Shown piece by piece: positions 1 to 7,228 of a stretch of 23,691 bases of DNA. Each line of letters starts with the position of its first letter. Positions within the stretch are counted from its first letter, which is position 1. Position numbers and translations under genes: made by a program. This stretch comes from Promethearchaeota archaeon (lineage in GTDB: Archaea; Asgardarchaeota; Lokiarchaeia; Sigynarchaeales; SOKP01): NCBI GenBank assembly GCA_004524515.1, contig SDNV01000033.1:1-23691 (forward strand), given 5' to 3'. The notes under the pieces are model-generated. The model had not been told where the DNA came from. It was given only the letters and a program-made list of their open reading frames with translations, and did no database searches.

Positions 1-240
1 CGATGTATTAAAGATTTTTTCAGGAGACTGGTAAGCTCTTATATTTTTTATCTTTCTAATCTCGTCCTCTCTCTCGATGATCAGACCATTTTTGTTTATG
101 GCATTGGCATGATTACTTCTACAAAATAAGATTATTTTAATGTTATCTTTATATGATTTAGCGGCCGCTAAATATCCACCAAATAAACTTCCTACTGACC
201 CTGCCCCTAAAAATCCGATTGTCAATTCAAATTTATTCAT
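1..240 (-). CDS. panE: 2-dehydropantoate 2-reductase (ketopantoate reductase)-like protein, N-terminal part only
   Basis: Only the first 80 codons lie in the window; the gene runs off the left edge. The translation begins MNKFELTIGFLGAGSVGSL, an N-terminal Rossmann strand followed by the dinucleotide-binding motif G12-x-G14-x-x-G17. Further on are an LFCRS segment at the end of the second strand and a NKNGLII turn, both typical of the ApbA/PanE family, which reduces ketopantoate to pantoate with NADPH for coenzyme A synthesis. The catalytic Lys and C-terminal helical domain are outside the window, so the substrate is not proven; other Rossmann reductases share this N-terminus. The ATG at 238-240 is the only sensible start. 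It lies 47 bases downstream of the DUF72 stop on the same strand, so the two may be co-transcribed, with no obvious functional link. Confidence 0.72.
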   Translation of the reverse strand, partial: MNKFELTIGFLGAGSVGSLFGGYLAAAKSYKDNIKIILFCRSNHANAINKNGLIIEREDEIRKIKNIRAYQSPEKIFNTS

Positions 241-287
241 CCTAATCGTACTATCCTAAAGCGAAGCATAACCTAATAATATTTCTT

Positions 288-1163
288 TTAAACAAATTTA
301 TCTAAACTCGTCTGATCCCTTGAATAAGCACCCGATTTTTTTTTAATTTCAAAAATCTGGATTGATGAGGGATCATTACGAGGTTTAATGTCCAATTCAC
401 TCATCATCATTAAACAATTCTTTGCCGCATACCCAGAAAAGTGATTGTTAAAATAAATTCCTATCTTTTTGGAGTTTGCAATTACATTTTTAACAGAAAT
501 AGCCCACTTCTCTATCTCTTCCTCATTAAAAAAATAATCAAACCAAATTTTCTTGCCATATCCATGAAATCTAACATACGCTAAATCTTTATTTGTTATA
601 TCCATTCGGGGAGGTAACAAAGGTTCAATTACCGTACAATAACTCAGTTTATTCTTTTTTAAATAAGTAAATGTATCATCATCCATCCAAGATTTATGCC
701 TAAATTCAATAACTAAGTTATATCCTCCAGATTCACGATCTCTAGGCCAATTAGCGATAAATTCTTTTAAATTATTAAAATGTTCTGCTTTTCGAAACGA
801 TGGCGGCAGTTGTATAAGAAATGCTAATAATTTCTTAGAATCAATTAATGGTTTCATTGTTTCTAAAAAGAGTTCTAATTCCTCCAAGCAATTATTTATA
901 TCTAATTTATTATCATGAGTGATAGATTTAGGGATTTTAGCTGAAAACAAAAAATCCGATGGTGTACGCTTGACCCAGCCCTCTACAACCCGTCTCGATG
1001 GGATGTTATAAAAAGTAGTATTGATTTCACTAGAATTAAAAATTTTTGAATAATAGAGCAGATATTCTTTGTTTTTTAAGCTTTTGGGATAAAATGGACC
1101 AACCCACTCATCATAACTCCACCCAGAAGTACCGATTAACACTTTATCCATATTATTCTTCAT
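288..1163 (-). CDS. DUF72 (YecE-like) family protein
   Basis: A complete 291-residue protein of normal length for the DUF72 family, a TIM-barrel-like fold of unknown biochemical role found in bacteria and archaea. Visible family features are the opening strand and loop GTSGWSYDEW (residues 11-20) followed by FYP, the SSEINTTFY segment near residue 45, a FSAKIPKSITH strand near residue 73, the QLPPSF turn near residue 118, VIEFRHKSW near residue 150, YVRFHG near residue 197 and YFNNHFSGYAAKN near residue 240. The start may be Met1 or Met5, as the conserved fold begins only at residue 8. It reads toward the panE-like gene and is preceded by about 140 bases of AT-rich DNA. Family assignment is firm; function is not known. 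Confidence 0.9.
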   Translation of the reverse strand: MKNNMDKVLIGTSGWSYDEWVGPFYPKSLKNKEYLLYYSKIFNSSEINTTFYNIPSRRVVEGWVKRTPSDFLFSAKIPKSITHDNKLDINNCLEELELFLETMKPLIDSKKLLAFLIQLPPSFRKAEHFNNLKEFIANWPRDRESGGYNLVIEFRHKSWMDDDTFTYLKKNKLSYCTVIEPLLPPRMDITNKDLAYVRFHGYGKKIWFDYFFNEEEIEKWAISVKNVIANSKKIGIYFNNHFSGYAAKNCLMMMSELDIKPRNDPSSIQIFEIKKKSGAYSRDQTSLDKFV

Positions 1164-1265
1164 CTGAACTTCCAGATTTTAATATATAATCCAGAATATA
1201 AGTGCTTCCTATATTATATACATATTTGTTCTTAAAATTTTCTATAATTGAATGAATAAGAGAAA

Positions 1266-1274
1266 TATATTTAA
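1266..1274 (+). promoter_or_regulatory. Candidate archaeal TATA box for the LRR gene
   Basis: TATATTTAA sits about 34 bases upstream of the ATG at 1304. With archaeal spacing (TATA centre about 25 bases before the start point) this gives a leader of roughly ten bases. The region is AT-rich throughout, so chance matches are common. Confidence 0.35.
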
Positions 1275-1303
1275 GCTAAAAAGCCCTCTTAGATTAATGT
1301 GTA

Positions 1304-2446
1304 ATGCCCATTTTGAAGATTAAGCAAATATTTGAAAGTTTTTTGACCGGAGATATTGATAAATCTTCAATGTTAAGTTACATAATCTTCTTAATCGAAA
1401 AAAGTAATAATGATAATCTTAGAATAGAGGCTTTAAAGCTCTTATGTAAAACACCCCTCCAATCTGAATTAAGTTTTAAATTTTTAGAAAATCTCTTAAT
1501 TTCGGATGAAAACTATATCATTAAAGCCTATGCTGCTAAATATATTATTAAGAATTTTCCAAATAAAGCGTTTTCACCTTTAAAATGGGCTTTAAGAAGT
1601 TTAGAGTGGCCTGTATTGAATTCAAATGAAAATGTGGGATTAGGATCAATTTTAAAGGAAATAAGAACCAAAGATGACGTAAATTTAAATTCTTTATTGA
1701 AATTAAAAGAGCATGTATTTTATAAAGATAAAATCTTCTTTTTGAATAATGGTTTATTAAATTTGAAAAATTTAGGGATTAATGATATACGTGAAATTGA
1801 GGGAATCGAAAACTTAACTAAACTAAATGAATTGAATCTCTCTGGAAATAATATTAAAAGAATTAAAGGCCTTGAAAATTTAACTAAATTAAAAAAATTA
1901 AACCTTTCCTCTAACAAAATAAAAGAAATTGAAGGGCTTAAAACTCTTACAAATTTAAATCAATTATATCTCTATAATAACAATATTAATGAGATTAAAG
2001 GACTCGAAAACCTTATAAATTTGCATTATTTAAATTTAGATAAAAATCAAATAACAGAAATAAAAGACCTCAACAATAATATTAATTTAACTACGCTCTA
2101 TTTAAACGATAATTCTATTAGTAAAATCAAAAATCTTGATTCACTTCAAGAATTATATTTTCTGGCACTAAATGATAATGCTATTTCTACTATAGAAGGT
2201 CTTAATAAGCTGAATAATTTAAGAATATTGCAACTTGCTAATAATAAAATACAGAAAATCGAGGGACTCGATAATCTAAAGAAATTAACGAATTTGAATC
2301 TCTATAATAATCTTATTACCCAATTAAAAGACCCTAATTTACCAAACTTATATTTTTTTAGTCTCGATAATAATAAGATCCCTAAATTACAACTGAAAGA
2401 ATTTTATCAAAAACACCGTAAATTTAGATATTTCCATTATTTCTAA
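1304..2446 (+). CDS. Leucine-rich repeat protein with helical N-terminal domain (SDS22-like repeats)
   Basis: A 380-residue protein with two parts. Residues 1 to about 105 are alpha-helical and look HEAT-like (paired helices, for example YIIKAYAAKYIIKNF at 71-85). From about residue 145 to 368 there are nine to ten leucine-rich repeats of almost exactly 22 residues with the pattern LxxLxxLxLxxNxIxxIxGLxN, the short SDS22-type repeat. The DNA reflects this as a degenerate 66-base periodicity. There is no signal peptide or membrane segment, so it should be cytosolic and act as a protein-binding scaffold. No catalytic domain is attached, and the partner cannot be deduced. The gene stands alone on its strand and converges with the small gene ending at 2615. 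Confidence 0.88.
   Translation: MPILKIKQIFESFLTGDIDKSSMLSYIIFLIEKSNNDNLRIEALKLLCKTPLQSELSFKFLENLLISDENYIIKAYAAKYIIKNFPNKAFSPLKWALRSLEWPVLNSNENVGLGSILKEIRTKDDVNLNSLLKLKEHVFYKDKIFFLNNGLLNLKNLGINDIREIEGIENLTKLNELNLSGNNIKRIKGLENLTKLKKLNLSSNKIKEIEGLKTLTNLNQLYLYNNNINEIKGLENLINLHYLNLDKNQITEIKDLNNNINLTTLYLNDNSISKIKNLDSLQELYFLALNDNAISTIEGLNKLNNLRILQLANNKIQKIEGLDNLKKLTNLNLYNNLITQLKDPNLPNLYFFSLDNNKIPKLQLKEFYQKHRKFRYFHYF
1814..2407 (+). repeat. Tandem 66-base LRR-coding repeats
   Basis: Nine successive 22-codon units (residues 171-368 of the LRR protein) with conserved Leu, Asn and Ile positions. The first three units (about 1814-2011) are the most alike at the DNA level, consistent with recent internal duplication; later units have drifted. 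Confidence 0.6.
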
Positions 2447-2614
2447 TTTATTATTGCGTATAATTTATGTTTAAAAGCGATTTTAAGCTTGAATTTGAAC
2501 TTTTAGAACGCGTATTATTAATCCGAATTTGTCTTATACCTTTATTTTATTATGGAAATAAAAAAATTCAATATTTTACTTATTTTAACGCAATCATAAT
2601 GAGAATTCTCTTAG

Positions 2615-3046
2615 TTAAACTATTTTTTCACATTCTTCATTTACTATTTTTATAGTCGCGTTAAAATCTTGCCACCAATCTTGTCCTTGTTGGGCAACCA
2701 GCATAGGATCCCATTTTCTAGAATCTAAACATCTGATCTCTTCTTTTTGAGTCTTTATCTTATCCTTCCAAATCTGACTAAATATGTTTTGCAAATTTAT
2801 TTTTACTTTTTTAACTAATTCTTCATAGGATACAGAGACATCTTCAGATTTTTGTAATTGCTGTAATTGGGTAAATTTTATCTTTTCCTTAGCTTGATTG
2901 AGGTCGGTACAATTAATTTCTATGGTAAATGGATTCTCTTTTCCATATTTACAATATTTTTGAATTTCACATTGTCTACAATAGCTCTCGAAACTTATTG
3001 AATAGTCTTCTAATCCAATTATGGAATAATTCAGCACATCAGGCAT
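2615..3046 (-). CDS. Small hypothetical protein with an N-terminal Cys cluster
   Basis: A 143-residue protein of unknown family. Near the N-terminus is a cluster C23-x2-C26-x5-C32, with another Cys at 46, which could bind zinc or an Fe-S cluster; two CxxC-like elements of a full zinc ribbon are not present. The middle is charged and probably helical, and the C-terminus carries a W-rich stretch (DWWQDF near residue 125). No signal peptide or membrane helix. The ATG at 3044-3046 gives the full Cys motif. It is convergent with the LRR gene and divergent from tRNA-Ile, so it is probably transcribed alone. I do not recognise it. Confidence 0.6.
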   Translation of the reverse strand: MPDVLNYSIIGLEDYSISFESYCRQCEIQKYCKYGKENPFTIEINCTDLNQAKEKIKFTQLQQLQKSEDVSVSYEELVKKVKINLQNIFSQIWKDKIKTQKEEIRCLDSRKWDPMLVAQQGQDWWQDFNATIKIVNEECEKIV

Positions 3047-3195
3047 TCAATTCACTCAAAGTGCTTTTATTTAAAATTAGATCTTATAATTATTAAAACT
3101 TAGGGATAAGTGGTTCAAAAAATTTTTTAACCATTTATCCTTAAATTTATTCAATTAACACGATTTTTACTATTAAAATAAAAAAATATATCGAC

Positions 3196-3269
3196 GCGAG
3201 AGTGGCTTAGCCTGGTATAGCGCACGGCTGATAACCGTGAGGTCGGGGGTTCGAAGCCCCCCTTTCGCA
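3196..3269 (+). tRNA. tRNA-Ile (anticodon GAU)
   Basis: A 74-base uninterrupted cloverleaf. Acceptor GCGAGAG (3196-3202) pairs with CTTTCGC (3262-3268) with one G-U; discriminator A3269. The anticodon stem CACGG/CCGTG (3223-3227, 3235-3239) encloses loop CTGATAA with anticodon GAT at 3230-3232. The T arm is GGGGG-TTCGAAG-CCCCC. No CCA is encoded, as usual in archaea. The GC-rich island stands out sharply from its AT-rich flanks. Confidence 0.96.
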
Positions 3270-3293
3270 TTTTTTCATTATCATTGTTTTTTT
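3270..3293 (+). terminator. Oligo-T termination region after tRNA-Ile
   Basis: A run of six T (3270-3275) directly follows the tRNA, and a run of seven T lies at 3287-3293. Archaeal RNA polymerase stops at such oligo-T tracts without needing a hairpin. It separates the tRNA from the downstream kinase gene. Confidence 0.45.
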
Positions 3294-3355
3294 CAAGAAT
3301 CCGTATTATTCTGTCATTACCTTTTTAATCAACTCCCGCTATATTTAAATTATAC

Positions 3356-3949
3356 ATGAAAATTATTATCATATCCGGAACACCTGGTACTGGAAAAACA
3401 ACAGTTTCAAAAAAAATTGCTGCTATAATAGGGGCTGAAGTAATCTCATTAAATGAAATAGTAATATCTAAACAATTCACTCTTGAATACGATAAGAAGA
3501 GGGACACTTATATTGTTGATTTTGAAAGCTTACATCATTATATTTTAAAACAAATTGAGAAACTAAAAGCAGATATGATTAAATTCTTAATAATAGAAGG
3601 TCATTTTTCTGACTTTATACCTGATGATTTAATTGATTTAGCAATCATTTTGAGAAGCAATCCAGATATATTATACAAAAGATTAGAAAAAAGAGGCTAT
3701 AAAACTGAAAAAATCATTGAAAATGTTCAAGCCGAGATTTTAGGAAATTGTGTTAATTATATGATTCAAAAAAAAATTAAGACCCCAATTTTAGAGATCG
3801 ATACTTCAAATCGTAATATTTATGATTTAGCTCAAATAATCATAGAACTTATTAATAATGGAAAAAATTTAGAAGAATATGTAATTGGAAAAATTGATTG
3901 GTTGGAAGACTTATCCGATAATAATAGATTAAAAGAATTTTTTGATTAA
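3356..3949 (+). CDS. AK6/Fap7-type adenylate kinase (ribosome maturation NTPase)
   Basis: A 197-residue P-loop kinase. The Walker A motif GTPGTGKTT occupies residues 8-16 directly after the first strand. Later come an IIEGHFSDF element near residue 80, an LRSNPDILYKRLEKRGY segment near residue 101 and KIIENVQAEIL near residue 119, which together are characteristic of the AK6/Fap7/hCINAP family rather than classical Adk. In eukaryotes and archaea this family combines adenylate kinase/ATPase activity with a role in small-subunit maturation through uS11; that role is inferred here from the family. The ATG at 3356 puts the Walker A at the usual N-terminal place. The stop is 26 bases before TgtA, so the gene likely heads the RNA-modification operon. 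Confidence 0.87.
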   Translation: MKIIIISGTPGTGKTTVSKKIAAIIGAEVISLNEIVISKQFTLEYDKKRDTYIVDFESLHHYILKQIEKLKADMIKFLIIEGHFSDFIPDDLIDLAIILRSNPDILYKRLEKRGYKTEKIIENVQAEILGNCVNYMIQKKIKTPILEIDTSNRNIYDLAQIIIELINNGKNLEEYVIGKIDWLEDLSDNNRLKEFFD

Positions 3950-3975
3950 AATTAAGAAGCATATGAAGATTATTG

Positions 3976-5631
3976 ATGAATTTTGAAATTTTAGATATTG
4001 ATGGATTAGGAAGAATTGGAAAAATAGAAGTAAATAATAAGCAAATAATTACTCCTAATTTATTTCCTGTTGTTCATCCTTATAGAAATATCATCCCACC
4101 TATTCATTTAAAAAAATTTGGGGTTCAAGCTTTATTCACAAATGCATATATTCTATACCAGAATGAAAATTTAAGAGAAGTAGTTAAAAAAAACAGTATC
4201 CATCATTATCTCAATTTTGAGGGATTAATAGCTACAGATAGTGGTGCCTTTCAGCAATATATGTATAATAATAACCAATTTAATATTAACGCTGAGGAAA
4301 TTGAAAAATTTCAAGAAGATATTAATTCAGATTTTCCAGTTATTTTAGATATACCCGTTCAACTGAAGGATACTTATCTCATTGCAAAGAAAAAAGTCTT
4401 AAACACTATTGAACGGGCAAAAGACAATATCGCACGGAGAACTAATGAAAATTGCAATTGGTTTGGTCCGATCCATGGTGGAAAATACCTCGATTTACTG
4501 GAATTTAGCTCGCGAGAAATGAGTAAATTGAAATTTGATGTCTTTGCGATTGGAGGTTTAGTTAAAGCTTTTTTAGAATATAGATTTGATTTAACACTTC
4601 AAATATTGTTGAATGTGAAAAAAAATCTAATTCCAAATAAACCAATTCATATGTTCGGATTAGGACTCCCTCAATTTTTTTCATTAGCTATTGCTTGTGG
4701 ATGTGATTTAATGGATTCTGCTGCATATATATTATATGCAAAAGAGAATAGATACTTTACCTTATCTACGGGGACAAAATCTTTAGAAGAATTAGAGGAA
4801 TTTCCTTGTCATTGTCCTATTTGTTGTGAATATTCACCAAAGGAATTGAAAAAATTAGAAAAATCAGATTGTATCGAATTATTAGCGAAACATAATTTAT
4901 ATTTATCATTTTCAGAACTGAAAACAGTTCGACAGGCGATAAGAGAGGGAAATTTATGGGAGCTTGTAGAGCAGAGAATTAAATCCCATCCATTTCTTGT
5001 TGAGGCGGCAAAGATTATAAAAAATTATATAGATTTCTTTGAGGCACATGAAAAAATATATAAGAATCATGGAAGATTGTTAGTCTCATCACAAAGTATT
5101 TCTCGACCTTTAATCCACCGATATATAGCAAGAATTACAGAAAATTATAGAATTCCTGAAAATGTGAAATATCTAATCGTTTTACCGGAATTAGATGTTA
5201 AGGGTGATTCATCTCTAACAGTACAAAACTGGTTAGAAGAAATTTATAAAGAAAATTTGGATTTTAAAGAATTCATTCATGTGGTATTTATGTCTGCATT
5301 TTTCGGAATTATCCCAATGGAATTGATTCATACTTTTCCTTTAGGACAAAATGAGTCAATTAAAGTTGTGGATGTTTATGATCTATTATATAAAAATTCA
5401 ATTGCAAAAGCTAAAATATTCTTTGATCAATTTTCAATGTCTTACGAGCAATGTGGTGTATTAATACCTAAAAATTTTATAAATCAATTTGAAGAATTAA
5501 TTGAATTTTCCAAGAATCATCCGATTCAGGGATTAGATAATATTTTAACTACAAAATTTAAATCAAATTATATTAAATCTGATAAAATATCAGAAATTCT
5601 TCAATTTTTTAAGGAAAAAAGAGAAAGATGA
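3976..5631 (+). CDS. tgtA: Archaeosine tRNA-guanine(15) transglycosylase with DUF5591-type C-terminal domain
   Basis: Exchanges guanine-15 in the tRNA D-loop for preQ0, the first committed step of archaeosine formation. Residues are counted from ATG 3976; an in-frame TTG at 3973 is less likely. The catalytic barrel shows TDSGAFQ (Asp88, base binding/acid role), GPIHGG (165-169), FAIGGLVK near 190, and DLMDSAAY with the expected nucleophile Asp247. The zinc site is Cys278, Cys280, Cys283 and probably His306. After about residue 350 comes a second domain with HVVFMSAFFGIIPMELIHTF, matching the DUF5591 domain shared by TgtA and ArcS. A C-terminal PUA domain, usual in archaeal TgtA, is not visible; the protein stops at 551 residues. 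Its stop overlaps the DUF371 start as ATGA, so translation is coupled. Confidence 0.94.
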   Translation: MNFEILDIDGLGRIGKIEVNNKQIITPNLFPVVHPYRNIIPPIHLKKFGVQALFTNAYILYQNENLREVVKKNSIHHYLNFEGLIATDSGAFQQYMYNNNQFNINAEEIEKFQEDINSDFPVILDIPVQLKDTYLIAKKKVLNTIERAKDNIARRTNENCNWFGPIHGGKYLDLLEFSSREMSKLKFDVFAIGGLVKAFLEYRFDLTLQILLNVKKNLIPNKPIHMFGLGLPQFFSLAIACGCDLMDSAAYILYAKENRYFTLSTGTKSLEELEEFPCHCPICCEYSPKELKKLEKSDCIELLAKHNLYLSFSELKTVRQAIREGNLWELVEQRIKSHPFLVEAAKIIKNYIDFFEAHEKIYKNHGRLLVSSQSISRPLIHRYIARITENYRIPENVKYLIVLPELDVKGDSSLTVQNWLEEIYKENLDFKEFIHVVFMSAFFGIIPMELIHTFPLGQNESIKVVDVYDLLYKNSIAKAKIFFDQFSMSYEQCGVLIPKNFINQFEELIEFSKNHPIQGLDNILTTKFKSNYIKSDKISEILQFFKEKRER

Positions 5632-6059
5632 TTTTAGAGGAAATTTATGCATTTGGACACAATTACATCCTTTGTACTCATAATACCACAATTGAGATCA
5701 CAAAAGAGAAAAATTTAACTAAAAAAGGTAATTGTATTTTAGGTATAAATTCGTCAAAAGCCTGTTCAGATCTCAATCAAAATTTAAAAAGCCAGCTTAA
5801 TCAAGGAAAGAAATTTAAAATTATTTTAAAAGTAAGAGATCAAATTGATCACTTCTATGGTTATGGTCACTCTAATTTGACGTTATTAGACAAAAGAGAT
5901 ATGGTTTTTAGAAAAAGTAAATTCATTTGTGATAGAACGGTTTTAATAAATTGTACTAAATCAGCTAGCGAATTGAATAGAAAGCTTATTGGGTACCTAA
6001 AAAACAAAGATGAGAAATTATCAATTTTATTTGAAAAATTAGAAGAAGATGAAGAATAA
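5628..6059 (+). CDS. DUF371 family archaeal protein
   Basis: A 143-residue protein matching DUF371, a small, nearly archaea-only family of unknown function. Recognisable elements are AFGH near residue 8, the HNTTIEITKEKNLTKKGNCI segment (residues 18-37), the GYGHSNLTL turn near residue 78 and the FRKSKF element near residue 93 followed by the RTVLINCTKSASELNR helix. No signal peptide or membrane segment. The start overlaps the TgtA stop by 4 bases (ATGA), and its last 11 bases overlap the Trm5 start, so it is embedded between two tRNA-modifying enzymes. This context suggests a job in tRNA maturation or translation, but it is only inference. Confidence 0.87.
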   Translation: MILEEIYAFGHNYILCTHNTTIEITKEKNLTKKGNCILGINSSKACSDLNQNLKSQLNQGKKFKIILKVRDQIDHFYGYGHSNLTLLDKRDMVFRKSKFICDRTVLINCTKSASELNRKLIGYLKNKDEKLSILFEKLEEDEE

Positions 6060-7188
6060 AGAAATTTCTTTTATAAAAGTCAAGAAAAGCGAAGGTCAAA
6101 CATTTTTAAAATTATTAAAAGCATATTTTAAAGACATTGCGATTATTAACAAGAAATTTAAAGTAGAACAAGAATCTAATTATATTCTTTTTCCCTTAAT
6201 AGACGATCATATAGAACTTAGGAATTTAATTAATAAAATTTCCAATAAAATTCCTTTTGAGATTGTACAAAAGCAAGGAATACTTAATTCTCAATTTAAA
6301 CCTAATACCTTATATGATTTTTTGAAAAATGAACTTCCTGATAAATTTTTAGATATGATTCCTCACTCCTATGATCAGTTAGGCAAAGTAGCCATTTTGG
6401 AATTCAAGAAATTTAAAGATTTAAAAAAAAAAGATACTACTATTATTAAAAAGAAAATAGCTAATGCGATAATAAATCTAAATAAAAATATTGAATCTGT
6501 TTTTGAAAAAAAAAGTAAAATAAGAGGTCAACATAGATTAAGAGAATTAGAATTTTTATATGGAGTGAATAATACTGAAACTTTATATAAAGAGAATGGC
6601 TGTATTTTTAAACTCGATATAGTTAAAACTTTTTTTACACCAAGACTAATTTATGAGAGAAAAAGAATTTCAGATGCCAATATAAATGAAAATGAACTTA
6701 TTGTTGATTTATTTGCAGGAGTAGGACCTTTTTCTATTCAAATCGCCAAAAAAAATAGGGTAAATATTTATTCTTTTGATATAAATCCTCTTGCTTATAA
6801 ATATCTGAGAGAAAATATTAAAAAAAATCATTTAAAAGGTAAAATTTTTCCTTACAATTTTGATGTTAAATCTCTTTTAGATCCACAAAACGAGCTGAGG
6901 AAAAAATTGAATGACAGTGCAGATAGAATAATCATGAATTTACCTGAAAATGCGATTAAATTCATAGATGTGGCATGTGTTTTAATGAAAAGATCAGGAG
7001 GAATATTACATATTTATCAGTTTTGTGAGCAACCAAATGCTATAGAAAAAGCCCTAGAAAACCTAACAAAAACTTTAAAAAATCTTAATTGGAAGGTAAA
7101 AGAAGTCTTGAATTCTAAAATTGTAAAATCCTATTCCCCTAAATCTGATATGATTGTGATTGATGCAGAAATTAAAATGCTCGAATAG
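6049..7188 (+). CDS. trm5: tRNA (guanine-37-N1)-methyltransferase Trm5
   Basis: Methylates N1 of G37 next to the anticodon using SAM, preventing frameshifting. The 379-residue protein has the archaeal Trm5 plan: a small N-terminal D1-like domain (about 1-65), a linker/D2 region with IPHSYDQLGKVAIL (104-117) and GQHRLRELEFLYG (160-172), and a Rossmann methyltransferase domain. In the latter, FTPRLIYERKRI (196-207) holds the Glu and Arg positions implicated in catalysis, VDLFAGVGPFS (219-229) is the SAM-binding motif, FDINP (243-247) the acidic ribose-binding loop and NLPE (297-300) the motif IV equivalent. Having D1 points to the Trm5b-like form. ATG 6049 overlaps DUF371 by 11 bases. It is last in the operon and converges with the coiled-coil gene 40 bases away. 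Confidence 0.93.
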   Translation: MKNKEISFIKVKKSEGQTFLKLLKAYFKDIAIINKKFKVEQESNYILFPLIDDHIELRNLINKISNKIPFEIVQKQGILNSQFKPNTLYDFLKNELPDKFLDMIPHSYDQLGKVAILEFKKFKDLKKKDTTIIKKKIANAIINLNKNIESVFEKKSKIRGQHRLRELEFLYGVNNTETLYKENGCIFKLDIVKTFFTPRLIYERKRISDANINENELIVDLFAGVGPFSIQIAKKNRVNIYSFDINPLAYKYLRENIKKNHLKGKIFPYNFDVKSLLDPQNELRKKLNDSADRIIMNLPENAIKFIDVACVLMKRSGGILHIYQFCEQPNAIEKALENLTKTLKNLNWKVKEVLNSKIVKSYSPKSDMIVIDAEIKMLE

Positions 7189-7228
7189 AAATTAAATCAA
7201 AAAGGGTAATTAAGGTTAATTTTTCCTT

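Noticed and set aside
1814..2407. Regular 66-base periodicity suggesting a CRISPR or DNA repeat array
   Set aside because: The repeats have no spacers and are in frame with 22-residue leucine-rich repeats, which explains them fully.
2467..2655. 62-codon plus-strand open frame after the LRR gene
   Set aside because: Very hydrophobic, low-complexity AT-rich translation, and it overlaps the end of the better-supported minus-strand gene; no start signal.
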